From positions 1-64,000 of the forward strand of contig JAZSRC010000092.1 in assembly GCA_045538305.1 (NCBI GenBank): DNA of 64,000 bases, written 5' to 3'. A model generated the notes under the pieces. It was not told where the DNA came from. It made no database searches and was given only the letters and a program-made list of their open reading frames with translations. Both the position numbers and the translations under genes were made by a program. This document shows, one piece after another, positions 22,242 to 31,868 of the stretch (positions are counted from its first letter, which is position 1; the number at the start of each line of letters is the position of its first letter). The stretch is from SFHK01 sp045538305. Lineage in GTDB: Bacteria; Bacillota; Clostridia; Christensenellales; Aristaeellaceae.

Positions 22242-25200
22242 TTACAGAACGATGTTTCCGTCAACGTCTGTCAGGTACCATGCATCGTTGAGTTTCATGG
22301 CGTATATGCCGCAGGGGCAGGTTCCGTTAAGCAGCAAGCGGCGGCCTTTGGTATCAATGGGGAAGAAATCAATATCATATGCATTAGAGTTGTAGAAGGA
22401 GTATTTATTATATACATATGCGATTCCGCCGGAGAAATCGTATGCATAGTTATATGATTTTTGATTGATCAGCCTGCCTGAGGTATCAATATAGCGGTAA
22501 CCGCCCATCCGGATGCGCGCTATGCCTTCCGAGAAGGGGTTCAGATCGTCTACACTTCCGGAAATAAGTTCGTTGCCGTTTTTATCGATTAGATTATAGC
22601 CGCTGTAGGTATATACGACAGCAACGCCGTTTTCATAACGGAAGTCGGATATTGAAAGACTTCCTGTTTCTTTTCCCGTTTCATCGACTGAGGAATAAAA
22701 GGAATTATGTCTGTATAACCTTACGCATGCGAGACCGTCTGAGAATGCATACGCTTCATAGAACTTAAAGGGGATTACGGTATTGCCTTCATGGTCAACA
22801 TATCCGTAATTGCCGGATGCATTCTTCAGGCAGATCAGCGTGTCGGAGAAGCTGCCTTTAATTTCGGTAATAGAGCTGTCAAAGCCTAAAAGGAGGTTTC
22901 CGCTTGTATCGATCAGCATCCATTTGCCGTACTGCTTTACGGCGGCCGATCCGTTTTCAAACGGGAGTGCGTCGTCATACACGAAATCGATGACAGTGTT
23001 TCCGTTTGTGTCTATAAAACCGTAAAAACCATCCTTCCATACTAGGCCGAGCGAATCGGTAAACGAATAGGCGTAGTTCCACTGCGGTTCGCTGACGATA
23101 TTTCCCTTTGTGTCCGAATATCCCTTAAAGCCATCCTTAGAAACGAGCATCAGACCGCAGGAGGGGGAGGAAATGCTGTCCCATTCGGGCGACAGTACAA
23201 CGTTTCCGCCCGTATCGATGGCGCCGTATTTTTTATCCTTGCTGCAAACGATGCCGATTCCGTTTTGGAAGGGCTTAGCTTCATACCATATGCTGTCGGA
23301 AAGCATGCTTCCGTCCTCGCGCATATAGCCGTATTCAGAGTAGTTGTTCTTTACCACGGCGATTCCTTCATGGAATTCTAAGGTTGATGAATGCGATACA
23401 GTATCGCCCTTTGTGTTTATTATGAGTGTGTATGTGGAATATAGTGAGCTGTTTTCAATGCAAGCAAAGCCGTTTATAAAGGGAAATGCGGTCATGATAC
23501 TTTTATACTCGATATTAAGGGCGTCGTTATTTTTGTCGATGTACTTCCAAGCGTTTATGCTGCCGTCAAATACAGCTGCATAACCGCAGGAGAAGCTATC
23601 TGCATTTATATACTGAAGATCAATTACGACTTTACCCTCCGGATTGATAAAGCCCCATTTGTCCGCGAGCTTTACGGCAGCCAGCCCTTCGGAGAATTCG
23701 TAGGCCATATCGTATTTGGCGTTGATTACAATTTCGCCGTCCGTGTTGAGATAACCCCATTTGCCGTTTTTCTCAAAGCTTGCAAGGCCTTCTTCCGAGA
23801 ATGTGCCGATTTGATCGACAAAGCGCACAAACAGCTGCCGGTCGATTTTTTCCGCACGGGCGTCGGAATCTTTGTAACCGGAAAGGGTGGCAAAGGCTGC
23901 CTTCGCTTCTATATAGGCGTCGTGGTTGTTTTTGCCGTTTTCCACATCGTTAACGGCTTTTGCGTATATAGCGGCGTTTGCCGAGTCCTCATAGTCGTTA
24001 AGCGCGGCGAATACTTCGGCGGCTTTTGCGTAGTCGGAATTTTCAAAGGCTCTCCATGCGCCGTTGTAGGCGTTCAGCAGGCAGCTTTCCGCGCGAGCGG
24101 ATGCGTCGCTGAAGGAGGCGATGGTTTGATAGATATCGGCTGCCTGAAGGAAAAACGCAATGTCTGTTTCGGCCTGTTTTTCCAGCGCGCGCGCGGACGT
24201 GTAATGACACAGCGCTTCAGAATCCATATACTGTGTCTGCAGGGAGAAAAGCGTTTTTGCCTGTTCAAAATCCTCTGCGCTCAGGCATTCCTGCGCCTTC
24301 TGATATACGTCCCTGCGAAGGGCTTGCGCGCGTTCATCGGCGTCCAAAAAGCCGGGCATATCCTCGTATTTCAGGGCGGCTTCGATCTTGAGCGAATTGG
24401 TTATGGAAGATGCCTCTGCGCTGCGTGCTTCGGCGTAAATGGCCATTTTTCTGCTGTCCTTGTAATTCTGCAGGGAAAAACAGGCGTTTGCAAGCGCGTA
24501 ATCGCCGCTTTCTATAGCGGTTACGCCCTTTTGATACACGCCCTCGCGGATGCTTTCTGCGCGTTCCTTGCTGTCCTTAAAGCCGTTCATTTGCTCATAC
24601 AGGACTGCGGCATTCAGAAGCGCGGCGTCGTTTGCTTCGGCAGCTTTTTCGGAATACAGTGCATATACATAGCTGCGCATTTCTTCTCCGTCTTTGTAGT
24701 CCTGAATGGCGAAGGCTTTATCGGCAAGGACATAATCGCCGTTTTCCATGGCGGTTACGCCCTTTTGGTAAATGCTTTCGCGGATGGTTTGCGCACGGTC
24801 AATGCTGTCTTTGAAATCGCCCATTTTTTCAAAGGCGAAAGCAGCCTGAACGAGCGCCGAATCATCGCTTTCACCGGCCTTTTCCAGAGCCAGCGCAGCG
24901 GAGTATTTGCGCATTTCCTTACTGTCTTTGTAGTCCTGAACGGAGAAATAGAGATCCGCCGTCTGATAATCGCCCGATTCCATGCTCAAGACGGCGTGGT
25001 TATAGATACTTTCGCGAATTTCCAGCGCACGCGTTTGACTGTCACGGAATTCGCCCAGCGACTCAAAGCTTGCAGCGGCGTTTGTTTTGGCGCTTATGAC
25101 AGACTGAGACTGCATATGGGCTGCATTGGTATATACAATCATATTTTCGCTGTCCTTATAGGCGGCGCGTTCCTTCTTGGTCCAGCCGGAAGCATACGGC

Positions 25201-25946
25201 TTTGCAAGCAGTGAATACAGGTTGTACGCGATTTTATTATCGCCTTCCGACAGCGCCTTTTCGGCGGCGGTGTATACGCTTTCAATGATATCGTCGGCGC
25301 GCTTTTGACTGTCTTTAAAGCCGTTCAGGCTTTCATAGACATCTACCGCAAGAAGGTAGGTATACACATCCTGCGTACCAGCGCTTTCATATTCGCTGGC
25401 AATGACATATTCGGACATTTGTCTGCTGTCTTTATATTCGCCAAGCAGCATAAAGGTGCTGTAAGCGTTCGCATACTCTTTTTCTTCAAACTGCTTTTCC
25501 GCCTTTTTGTACATATCCGAGCGGAGGCCTTCCGCACGCGTTTGGCTGTCCAGATACAAAGGAATTTCATCCAGCTGCGTGGCGGCCTTCAATTTGGCTT
25601 GATCGGAGCCTTCGCTTTCAAAAAGCGCCGCGGCATATTTGGCTGCTAGCGCGCTGTCGCGAAAGCTGGAAATGGAGGCAAAGCCTGCCACGGCAAGCGC
25701 ATATTCGCCTTTTTCAAGCATGTCCCGGCTTCGGCAGTATACGGTAAGAAGCATGGAATCCTCATAGCCGTTCAGCTTTTCAAATTCCGCCGCTGCCTGA
25801 TCGTATTTTCCTTCGGATAAAAGAATTTGTGCGTTTTCATAAGTAATTTCATTTTGCGGACGGGGATCCTCCTTCTGACTGCAGCCGGTAAGCAAAAGCG
25901 CCGCAGCCAGCAGAAGGGAAATCAATCTTGATATCCGCTTTTTCAT
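22242..25946 (-). CDS. Large lipoprotein with tandem TPR-like repeats and WG repeats
   Basis: 1234 residues from the ATG at 25946, which follows AGGAGG. Signal peptide and lipobox LLTGC put it on the outer face of the membrane. Residues about 40-690 are about nine helical units of roughly 70 residues. They share the pattern (F/Y)KDS...RAxxIRExxYxxGVxAxExGDYxxAxxxF, which resembles TPR/Sel1-type repeats. From about residue 695 come many WG-type units such as NGKWGYLNTDGEIVI, DKWGFINPEGKVVI and YGFIDTNGNTVIDF, likely a beta-propeller-like or extended beta array. No enzyme motif. Divergent from the pseudoprotease gene at 26097. Function unknown; a binding or scaffold role is inference. Confidence 0.85.
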   Translation of the reverse strand: MKKRISRLISLLLAAALLLTGCSQKEDPRPQNEITYENAQILLSEGKYDQAAAEFEKLNGYEDSMLLTVYCRSRDMLEKGEYALAVAGFASISSFRDSALAAKYAAALFESEGSDQAKLKAATQLDEIPLYLDSQTRAEGLRSDMYKKAEKQFEEKEYANAYSTFMLLGEYKDSRQMSEYVIASEYESAGTQDVYTYLLAVDVYESLNGFKDSQKRADDIIESVYTAAEKALSEGDNKIAYNLYSLLAKPYASGWTKKERAAYKDSENMIVYTNAAHMQSQSVISAKTNAAASFESLGEFRDSQTRALEIRESIYNHAVLSMESGDYQTADLYFSVQDYKDSKEMRKYSAALALEKAGESDDSALVQAAFAFEKMGDFKDSIDRAQTIRESIYQKGVTAMENGDYVLADKAFAIQDYKDGEEMRSYVYALYSEKAAEANDAALLNAAVLYEQMNGFKDSKERAESIREGVYQKGVTAIESGDYALANACFSLQNYKDSRKMAIYAEARSAEASSITNSLKIEAALKYEDMPGFLDADERAQALRRDVYQKAQECLSAEDFEQAKTLFSLQTQYMDSEALCHYTSARALEKQAETDIAFFLQAADIYQTIASFSDASARAESCLLNAYNGAWRAFENSDYAKAAEVFAALNDYEDSANAAIYAKAVNDVENGKNNHDAYIEAKAAFATLSGYKDSDARAEKIDRQLFVRFVDQIGTFSEEGLASFEKNGKWGYLNTDGEIVINAKYDMAYEFSEGLAAVKLADKWGFINPEGKVVIDLQYINADSFSCGYAAVFDGSINAWKYIDKNNDALNIEYKSIMTAFPFINGFACIENSSLYSTYTLIINTKGDTVSHSSTLEFHEGIAVVKNNYSEYGYMREDGSMLSDSIWYEAKPFQNGIGIVCSKDKKYGAIDTGGNVVLSPEWDSISSPSCGLMLVSKDGFKGYSDTKGNIVSEPQWNYAYSFTDSLGLVWKDGFYGFIDTNGNTVIDFVYDDALPFENGSAAVKQYGKWMLIDTSGNLLLGFDSSITEIKGSFSDTLICLKNASGNYGYVDHEGNTVIPFKFYEAYAFSDGLACVRLYRHNSFYSSVDETGKETGSLSISDFRYENGVAVVYTYSGYNLIDKNGNELISGSVDDLNPFSEGIARIRMGGYRYIDTSGRLINQKSYNYAYDFSGGIAYVYNKYSFYNSNAYDIDFFPIDTKGRRLLLNGTCPCGIYAMKLNDAWYLTDVDGNIVL

Positions 25947-26032
25947 ACGTATGTCCTCCTCATGATTTGTGTATACATTATACACGATAATCGGGTACAT
26001 GTCACGATTCCGTTCGGATATTGCGGAAAGCA

Positions 26033-26061
26033 TTGCAGTTTTTTTCGCTATGGATTATAAT
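26033..26061 (+). promoter_or_regulatory. Promoter of the pseudoprotease gene
   Basis: TTGCAG (26033-26038), 17 bases, TATAAT (26056-26061). Confidence 0.7.
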
Positions 26062-26096
26062 AGATAAAAGAAAATTTTTACAAGGAGAAGATGCCA

Positions 26097-28232
26097 GTGA
26101 AGAAGAGGATATATGCCATTGCGCTCATTTTATACATTTCGTTTCTTTTTCTGATTTCTTCCGGCGCGGAGGAAGCAAAATCGACGCCGGTTGTTCACCT
26201 TACCGCGTACGATTCGGCCAATAAAGTGGTGGGAGAGGGCAGCGCCTGCCTGATGTTTGACAACAGGACGCTCGTAACGAATTTTCGCACCATTCAGAAT
26301 GCTTCGATGGTGATTGCCCAGAGCAGCGACGGCTACCAGTATCTTGCAAACAAGGTGCTTATTCTGAGCGTGGAAAAGGATATTGCCATACTGCGCGCCA
26401 TGTCGCCGTTGAATGCGGAGCCTGCTGCATACGATGCAGCCGATCCGAAATCCGGAAACAGTGTCACGCTGTTGGCGGATGATTTTACCGAAACAAAGGT
26501 ATCCATTTCCGAAATGTACAAGCGAAACGATACCGCGCTTATAAAGCTGAAGGCGGACAACAAAGCCGGCGCGGTTTTGGATGAAAGCGGAAAAGTCGTT
26601 GCCATTACCAGCGCGTTTTTTGACGAGGGCAAGGATTCCGATGCGGCGATTGATATTGATGAAGTTGTTGCGCTTTACGAAAAGTGGAACGGCAGCGAAT
26701 TTGACGTTGCCAACCAGATGAACGCGCGCTTTTTGTCGCAGGATTTCATGGACGGGCGGAAAGTGTATTACGGCGCGGATTCATCCTTTTATATCGACCT
26801 TGAAAAGGATGAGGAAACCGTTTTTGCCGGAAAGACTTTCAGAATTACCCCGAAGGTCGTAGCGTTTGACGGCGGCAGCGCGAAAAATTCCGGCTTTGTA
26901 TGGACGACTGCCGATGAAGGCGTGGCGAAGGTAAGCACCAGCGGAACGGTTACAGGCGTTAAGGCGGGCGACGTCATTATTACCTGTACGTCGAAGACGG
27001 ATGAAAATGTGTATTCCTGTATGGTGGTACATGTGCATGAGCCGGTAAAGGCCGTTAAAATGAGCGAAAGCAGCGTAAAGCTGCTGGTAGGCGCGTATTC
27101 CGACAGCAAAAGCTCGGCGAAGCTTTCGGCTTCAATCGAGCCTGCAAACGCATATTATAAGGGCGTTGAATGGAAAAGCAGCAATACAAACGTGGCCGTG
27201 GTTGACCAGAACGGACGCGTAACTGCCAAGGGTACAGGAACCTGCACTATTACCGCCGTATCCACGGAGGAAGGCACCTCGTCGCCCAAAAAGGCAACCT
27301 GCAGCGTTTCCGTATCGCGCGGCGTACAATGGATTGAGGACAGCAAGGGCAAAACTTCGACCACAATCCGGTGCGGAAGAAGCGAAACGCTTTCTGCAAA
27401 GGCATATCCCAGCAACGCGGCCAATAAAAAGCTGATCTGGAAGTCCTCCAATGAATCCATTGCAAAGGTAAGCACAAACGGCACCGTAACGGCGGTAAGC
27501 CCCGGCTCGTGCCAGATTACCTGCACTGCAGCCGACGGCGGAGGCGCGTCGAGAACCTATACGGTATATACCGAGCAGCTGGTTACCAAGCTCACCGCTT
27601 CAGGAGATACGAGGCTGGGATATTATGAAGGCGCAACCGTTACCCTGAGCGTAAACTGCACGCCGTACAACGCCTCCAACCGCTTTATTACTTGGAAGAT
27701 ATCCGATACAAGTATTGCGCAGTCGGTCAACAGCAGCGGAATTCTCTTTGATAACCAGAACAGCAAAAAGTTTACTTTCAAAAAGCCCGGAAGATGCAAA
27801 ATCACCGCATCGACCACGGACGGATCGAATAAATCCGTAACGTTTGATATCTGGGTGTACCCGAAGGCCGGAACGCCGACATTGTATATGGATTATGATA
27901 CATATGCAACCTGGGACGATGCAAGCAACAATAAGCTGAAAATTCGCTTCCAGGTGAAGAATATGGAAACGGCGAAAAAGGTAAGCGCGTTTGAGTTGTA
28001 TGTATATGCCGAGAATGCATGGGGCAGCCGGATTTACGGATCGAATCAGATCTATAAGTGGACCACCACAAGGGAGGTAGGCCCGGGGAAAAAGGTTTAT
28101 TCGGATTATGTCCTTTTGCCGAACCGTAACGAGATTTTCAATGTACACTGTGGCATTCATAAAATCCGGTATGAAGACGGTTCTGTGGTAACGATTGACG
28201 ATGTTGATTACTGGTACTGGACGATTGATTGA
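26097..28232 (+). CDS. Secreted pseudo-trypsin-like protein with Ig-like (Big_2) domains
   Basis: About 711 residues. The signal peptide is KKRIYAIALILYISFLFLISSGAEEA. Residues about 30-200 align with the DegP/trypsin fold (GEGSACLMFDNRTLVTNFRTI, VEKDIAILRA). The catalytic His of the TN-x-H motif is Arg (TNFRT), and the GNSGGP serine loop reads NKAGAVLDESGKVV, so it is catalytically dead. Then come about four bacterial Ig-like group 2 domains (for example VWTTADEGVAKVSTSGTVTGVKAGDVIITC and WKSSNTNVAVVDQNGRVTAKGTGTCTITAV). The end is unassigned. GTG 26097 lies 9 bases from AAGGAG; ATG 26091 lies 3 bases from it. It is divergent from the repeat lipoprotein. Confidence 0.85.
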   Translation: MKKRIYAIALILYISFLFLISSGAEEAKSTPVVHLTAYDSANKVVGEGSACLMFDNRTLVTNFRTIQNASMVIAQSSDGYQYLANKVLILSVEKDIAILRAMSPLNAEPAAYDAADPKSGNSVTLLADDFTETKVSISEMYKRNDTALIKLKADNKAGAVLDESGKVVAITSAFFDEGKDSDAAIDIDEVVALYEKWNGSEFDVANQMNARFLSQDFMDGRKVYYGADSSFYIDLEKDEETVFAGKTFRITPKVVAFDGGSAKNSGFVWTTADEGVAKVSTSGTVTGVKAGDVIITCTSKTDENVYSCMVVHVHEPVKAVKMSESSVKLLVGAYSDSKSSAKLSASIEPANAYYKGVEWKSSNTNVAVVDQNGRVTAKGTGTCTITAVSTEEGTSSPKKATCSVSVSRGVQWIEDSKGKTSTTIRCGRSETLSAKAYPSNAANKKLIWKSSNESIAKVSTNGTVTAVSPGSCQITCTAADGGGASRTYTVYTEQLVTKLTASGDTRLGYYEGATVTLSVNCTPYNASNRFITWKISDTSIAQSVNSSGILFDNQNSKKFTFKKPGRCKITASTTDGSNKSVTFDIWVYPKAGTPTLYMDYDTYATWDDASNNKLKIRFQVKNMETAKKVSAFELYVYAENAWGSRIYGSNQIYKWTTTREVGPGKKVYSDYVLLPNRNEIFNVHCGIHKIRYEDGSVVTIDDVDYWYWTID

Positions 28233-28283
28233 TTCTTCGGGCAAACGGAGCGTTGAAGCGGTTTGTTTGCGCCGACAGAGCGA

Positions 28284-28330
28284 AAAAACCCGCCCGGCTT
28301 TTCCTGAATAGGAAGCCGGGCGGCTTTATT
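28284..28330. terminator. Bidirectional terminator
   Basis: Stem CCGCCCGGCTT.TTCC / GGAA.GCCGGGCGG with T-rich sides on both strands, between the pseudoprotease gene and the converging clpX. Confidence 0.85.
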
Positions 28331-28331
28331 G

Positions 28332-29660
28332 TTATGCGCCTTCCTCCGGAAGGGGAAGGGCCGGTTGATCGGGTTCTTCGATCTTGGTTTTTCTTGTGCT
28401 TCTGCGCTTTTTTTGAGGCAGGGCTGCGGGATCGGCTTTTACCAACAAGGGCTTTGCCGTCTTATTGACAGCCTCCTCGTTAATGATGCACTTCGCGACG
28501 TCGGGGATGCTCGGAAGCTCATACATGGTATCCTGCATGACGCTTTCGATAATGGCGCGAAGGCCGCGCGCGCCGCTTTTGCGTTCAAGCGCTTTTTTTG
28601 CAATCTGCCTGAGCGCTTCGTCGGTAAACTCCAGATCCACATTGTCCATGGAGAGCAGCTTTGCGTACTGGCGAACCAGCGCGTTTTTGGGCTCGGTCAG
28701 GATTTTTACCAGCGCGTCCTCATCCAGGCGGTTGAGGGTTACGATTACGGGCAATCTTCCGATGAATTCGGGAATCAGGCCGAATTTCAGAAGGTCCTCG
28801 GGCTCGAGGCGGGTCATGATATCGTCCTTCAAGCGCTCCTGTTCGCCCTTGATTTCGGCGCCGAAGCCCATGGATTTTTTGCCGGTGCGGTTTTCGACAA
28901 TGCGCTCGATGCCTTCAAACGCACCGCCGCAGATAAACAAAATGTTGGTGGTGTCGATCTGAATGAAATCCTGATGCGGGTGCTTGCGGCCGCCCTGCGG
29001 GGGAACGGACGCAATGGTGCCCTCCAGCATTTTCAGAAGCGCCTGCTGAACGCCTTCGCCGCTTACATCGCGGGTGATGGAGCGGTTTTCGCTTTTTCTG
29101 GCGATTTTATCGATTTCATCGATGTAGATGATGCCGCGCTGGGCGAGCTCCACATCGTAATCGGCGTTTTGAATCAGGCGCAGAAGCACATTTTCAACAT
29201 CCTCGCCCACGTAGCCCGCTTCCGTCAGGCTGGTGGCGTCGCCGATGGCGAAGGGAACGTTGAGAATTTTGGCCAGCGTCTGCGCAAGATAGGTTTTGCC
29301 GCAGCCGGTCGGACCGAGCATAACGATGTTGGACTTTTGAAGCTCCACATCGTTTTTCTTGCCCTGATATTTGATGCGCTTGTAGTGGTTGTAAACCGCA
29401 ACGGACAGCGCGCGCTTTGCCTGCTCCTGGCCGACCACATACTGATCGAGCACAGCCTTGATTTCCTGCGGCTTCTTGATGACGATCTCGCCGCGGCTGG
29501 CGATGGCGTCTACGTCGTCGGAAACGATTTCCTGGCACAGAAGCACGCATTCATCGCAGATGAATACGCCGGGGCCGGCAACGATGCGGCGCACCTGATC
29601 GCGCGATTTTCCGCAGAATGAGCATCTTACGGGCTTGTCAAAATCTTCTCTGCTTGCCAT
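28332..29660 (-). CDS. clpX: ATP-dependent Clp protease ATP-binding subunit ClpX
   Basis: AAA+ unfoldase that feeds substrates to ClpP. It has 442 residues. The N-terminal zinc domain has CSFCGK...CDECVLLC. Walker A is GPTGCGKTYLAQTLA, Walker B is IIYIDEIDKIA, and the ClpP-binding loop lies near GFGAEIKGEQ. A Lys/Arg-rich then acidic tail of about 35 residues (KKRRSTRKTK...) extends beyond the usual end. It lies 2 bases after clpP in the tig-clpP-clpX order. Confidence 0.98.
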   Translation of the reverse strand: MASREDFDKPVRCSFCGKSRDQVRRIVAGPGVFICDECVLLCQEIVSDDVDAIASRGEIVIKKPQEIKAVLDQYVVGQEQAKRALSVAVYNHYKRIKYQGKKNDVELQKSNIVMLGPTGCGKTYLAQTLAKILNVPFAIGDATSLTEAGYVGEDVENVLLRLIQNADYDVELAQRGIIYIDEIDKIARKSENRSITRDVSGEGVQQALLKMLEGTIASVPPQGGRKHPHQDFIQIDTTNILFICGGAFEGIERIVENRTGKKSMGFGAEIKGEQERLKDDIMTRLEPEDLLKFGLIPEFIGRLPVIVTLNRLDEDALVKILTEPKNALVRQYAKLLSMDNVDLEFTDEALRQIAKKALERKSGARGLRAIIESVMQDTMYELPSIPDVAKCIINEEAVNKTAKPLLVKADPAALPQKKRRSTRKTKIEEPDQPALPLPEEGA

Positions 29661-29662
29661 GA

Positions 29663-30247
29663 TTATCTCCTTGGAGGAATGATATCGTCGATGATGCCAT
29701 ATTCTTTGGCCTGCTCGGCGGTCATAAAGTAATCCCTTTCAACGTCCTTCTGAACGTCTTCAAGGGGCTTACCGGTGTTTTTGGAAAGCTCCTCGTTCAT
29801 GCGCTGCTTGATGCGGCGAATGTGCTCGGCGTGAATGAGGATATCGGTCGCCTGGCCTTCGGTTCCGCCCAGCGGCTGATGGATCATTACTTCGCTGTTG
29901 GGGAGCGCCTTGCGCTTACCCTTTGCGCCCGCCGCAAGCAAAAACGCCGCCATGGATGCGGCCATGCCGATGCACAGCGTGGAAACTTCGCATTTCAGAT
30001 ACTTCATCGTATCGTAAATGGCCATGCCTGCGGAGATGGAGCCGCCGGGGCTGTTGATGTAGAGCATGATATCCTGATCCGGATTTTCCATTTCGAGGAA
30101 CAGCATCTGCGCTACGACGGTGTTGGCGACGCCGTCGTCAATCGCACCGCTTAAGAAAATGATGCGATCCTTCAAAAGGCGCGAGTAAATATCGTATGCG
30201 CGTTCTCCCATTTCGTTTTTCTCAATAACTGTAGGCACCAGATACAT
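29663..30247 (-). CDS. clpP: ATP-dependent Clp protease proteolytic subunit ClpP
   Basis: Serine protease forming the 14-mer degradation chamber. It has 194 residues from MYLVPTVIEKNEMGERAYDIYSRLLK, preceded by GGGAGG. An upstream in-frame ATG at 30274 is ignored. The catalytic triad is visible: Ser in GMAASMAAFLL (about 98), His in MIHQPLGG (about 123) and Asp in VERDYFM (about 172). Confidence 0.98.
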   Translation of the reverse strand: MYLVPTVIEKNEMGERAYDIYSRLLKDRIIFLSGAIDDGVANTVVAQMLFLEMENPDQDIMLYINSPGGSISAGMAIYDTMKYLKCEVSTLCIGMAASMAAFLLAAGAKGKRKALPNSEVMIHQPLGGTEGQATDILIHAEHIRRIKQRMNEELSKNTGKPLEDVQKDVERDYFMTAEQAKEYGIIDDIIPPRR

Positions 30248-30305
30248 CGGATGCACCTCCCGTTGAATTATCAATATATCCGAAAACGGCGCGGACTATA
30301 CGCCG

Positions 30306-30330
30306 GGTTTGCATTTTTGAAGTGCAAACC
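30306..30330. other. Intergenic hairpin between tig and clpP
   Basis: Perfect 8-bp inverted repeat GGTTTGCA-N9-TGCAAACC in the 185-base tig-clpP gap, without a T-run. It could be an mRNA processing or attenuation element. Confidence 0.4.
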
Positions 30331-30432
30331 GTGCCGCGCCAAATGCGTTTAAACGATTCTGTTCGCTTGGTGCATCTGGCGCATCCACATGGCTTTATAT
30401 GCCCGCGCCGCTTTGTCAAATACCCTTAGTAA

Positions 30433-31710
30433 TTATTTTGCGCAGGTTTTCAGGAAATCGATGACCTTGCGCATGGTGGCAGACTGCTTGAAGTATTCCA
30501 TATCGCCCTCGCGGAAGGTAGCCTTGATGTCTTCCACAGACTTTTTGCGGCTTTCGGCGAGCTTGGCGATCTCGGCGTCTACATCTTCTTCGGTGGCTTC
30601 AATGCCTTCAGCATCGCGGATGGCTTCCAGCGCCAGCTGCGTCTTTACGCGCTCAAGCGCCTGCTCGCGGTACATTTCGCGAACCTGCTCGCGGGTCTGG
30701 CCAGTGTACTTGAAGTAGTCGTCCAGCTTCATGCCCTGATAGGCGAGGCGAAGCTCCATATCGCGGAGCATATTGTCGATGGCTTCCTCAACCATGCCGT
30801 TGGGAACGTCCATTTCGCAAACTTCAACAGCCTTCTCGATTACTTCGTTTTCGAAGGCGGTTTCGGCGCGCTCTTCCGCCTGCTTTTCGAGGTTGGCCTT
30901 AACGTCTGCCTTGTACTCGTCCAGCGTGTCGAAGCTCATGTCCTTGGCAAAGTCGTCATCCAGCGCGGGAACTTCCTTCTCGCGGATGCCGTTTACCTTT
31001 ACATGGAATACAACGGGCTTGCCGGCGAGGGACTTTTCGTGATATTCCTCGGGGAAGGTGACGTTTACGTCTACTTCGCTGCCGATTTCGGCGCCGACGA
31101 GCTGCTCTTCAAAGCCTGGGATGAACATGCCGGAGCCGAGGGTGAGATCCTGTCCCTGAGCGGTGCCGCCCTGGAACTGGTTGTCGCCGTCAAAGCCGGC
31201 GTAGTCGATGTTGACCTGGTCGTCCAGCTGAGCGGGACGATCGGTAACCTCGATAAAGCGGGAGTTGCGCTCGCGGGCGCGCTCGATTTCGGCGGCTACG
31301 TCGTCATCGGTTACTTCGGCAACAGACTTGGAGGCTTCCAGCTCCTTGTAGTTTCCGAGGGTAACGTCGGGGCGTACAAATACCTCGACGGAGAAAATCA
31401 GATCCTTGCCCTTTTCCATCTGGGTAAGGTCGAGTTCGGGGCGGTCTACGGGCTCGATGTTGTGCTCGCGGATAGCCTCTGCGTATACGGTGGGGAACAA
31501 TTCATCAAAAGCGTCCTCATAGAAAACGCCTGCGCCGTAGTGCATTTCCACTACATGCAGCGGAGCCTTACCGCGGCGGAAGCCGGGAATATTGATACGC
31601 TTCGCGTTCTTGACGTATGCGGTTTTGATCGCATTTGCGAAATCCTCGCTGCTGACGACGAAGCTGAGTTTAACCTTGTTGGAAGAAATTTTTTCAAACG
31701 TAGAACTCAT
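30433..31710 (-). CDS. tig: Trigger factor (ribosome-associated chaperone)
   Basis: 425 residues. The ribosome-binding domain holds the signature region INIPGFRRGKAPLHVVEMHYG. The FKBP-type prolyl isomerase domain is DDQVNIDYAGFDGDNQFQGG...GSGMFIPGFEEQLVGAEIG, and an Ala/Glu-rich helical C-domain follows. The ATG at 31710 follows GGAGGG. It heads the tig-clpP-clpX cluster, the common order in bacteria. Confidence 0.98.
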   Translation of the reverse strand: MSSTFEKISSNKVKLSFVVSSEDFANAIKTAYVKNAKRINIPGFRRGKAPLHVVEMHYGAGVFYEDAFDELFPTVYAEAIREHNIEPVDRPELDLTQMEKGKDLIFSVEVFVRPDVTLGNYKELEASKSVAEVTDDDVAAEIERARERNSRFIEVTDRPAQLDDQVNIDYAGFDGDNQFQGGTAQGQDLTLGSGMFIPGFEEQLVGAEIGSEVDVNVTFPEEYHEKSLAGKPVVFHVKVNGIREKEVPALDDDFAKDMSFDTLDEYKADVKANLEKQAEERAETAFENEVIEKAVEVCEMDVPNGMVEEAIDNMLRDMELRLAYQGMKLDDYFKYTGQTREQVREMYREQALERVKTQLALEAIRDAEGIEATEEDVDAEIAKLAESRKKSVEDIKATFREGDMEYFKQSATMRKVIDFLKTCAK

Positions 31711-31762
31711 GGAAGTCCCTCCTGACTTGATATGACAGACCTATTTCATGATAGCACAGGAG

Positions 31763-31791
31763 ATTTTAGCACATTTTCCGCAAAGTTGCAA
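31763..31791 (-). promoter_or_regulatory. Promoter of tig
   Basis: On the minus strand TTGCAA, 17 bases, TAAAAT, with TGC before the -10 (extended -10). Confidence 0.65.
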
Positions 31792-31811
31792 CACAACCGG
31801 GTAAATTCCGG

Positions 31812-31840
31812 TTGCTGTTAACGCACCTTTATGTTATAAT
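31812..31840 (+). promoter_or_regulatory. Promoter of the homocysteine methyltransferase gene
   Basis: TTGCTG (31812-31817), 17 bases, TATAAT (31835-31840), with TGT just before the -10. Confidence 0.75.
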
Positions 31841-31868
31841 TTCGTATATTTGCTGGAGGTATGAGATA

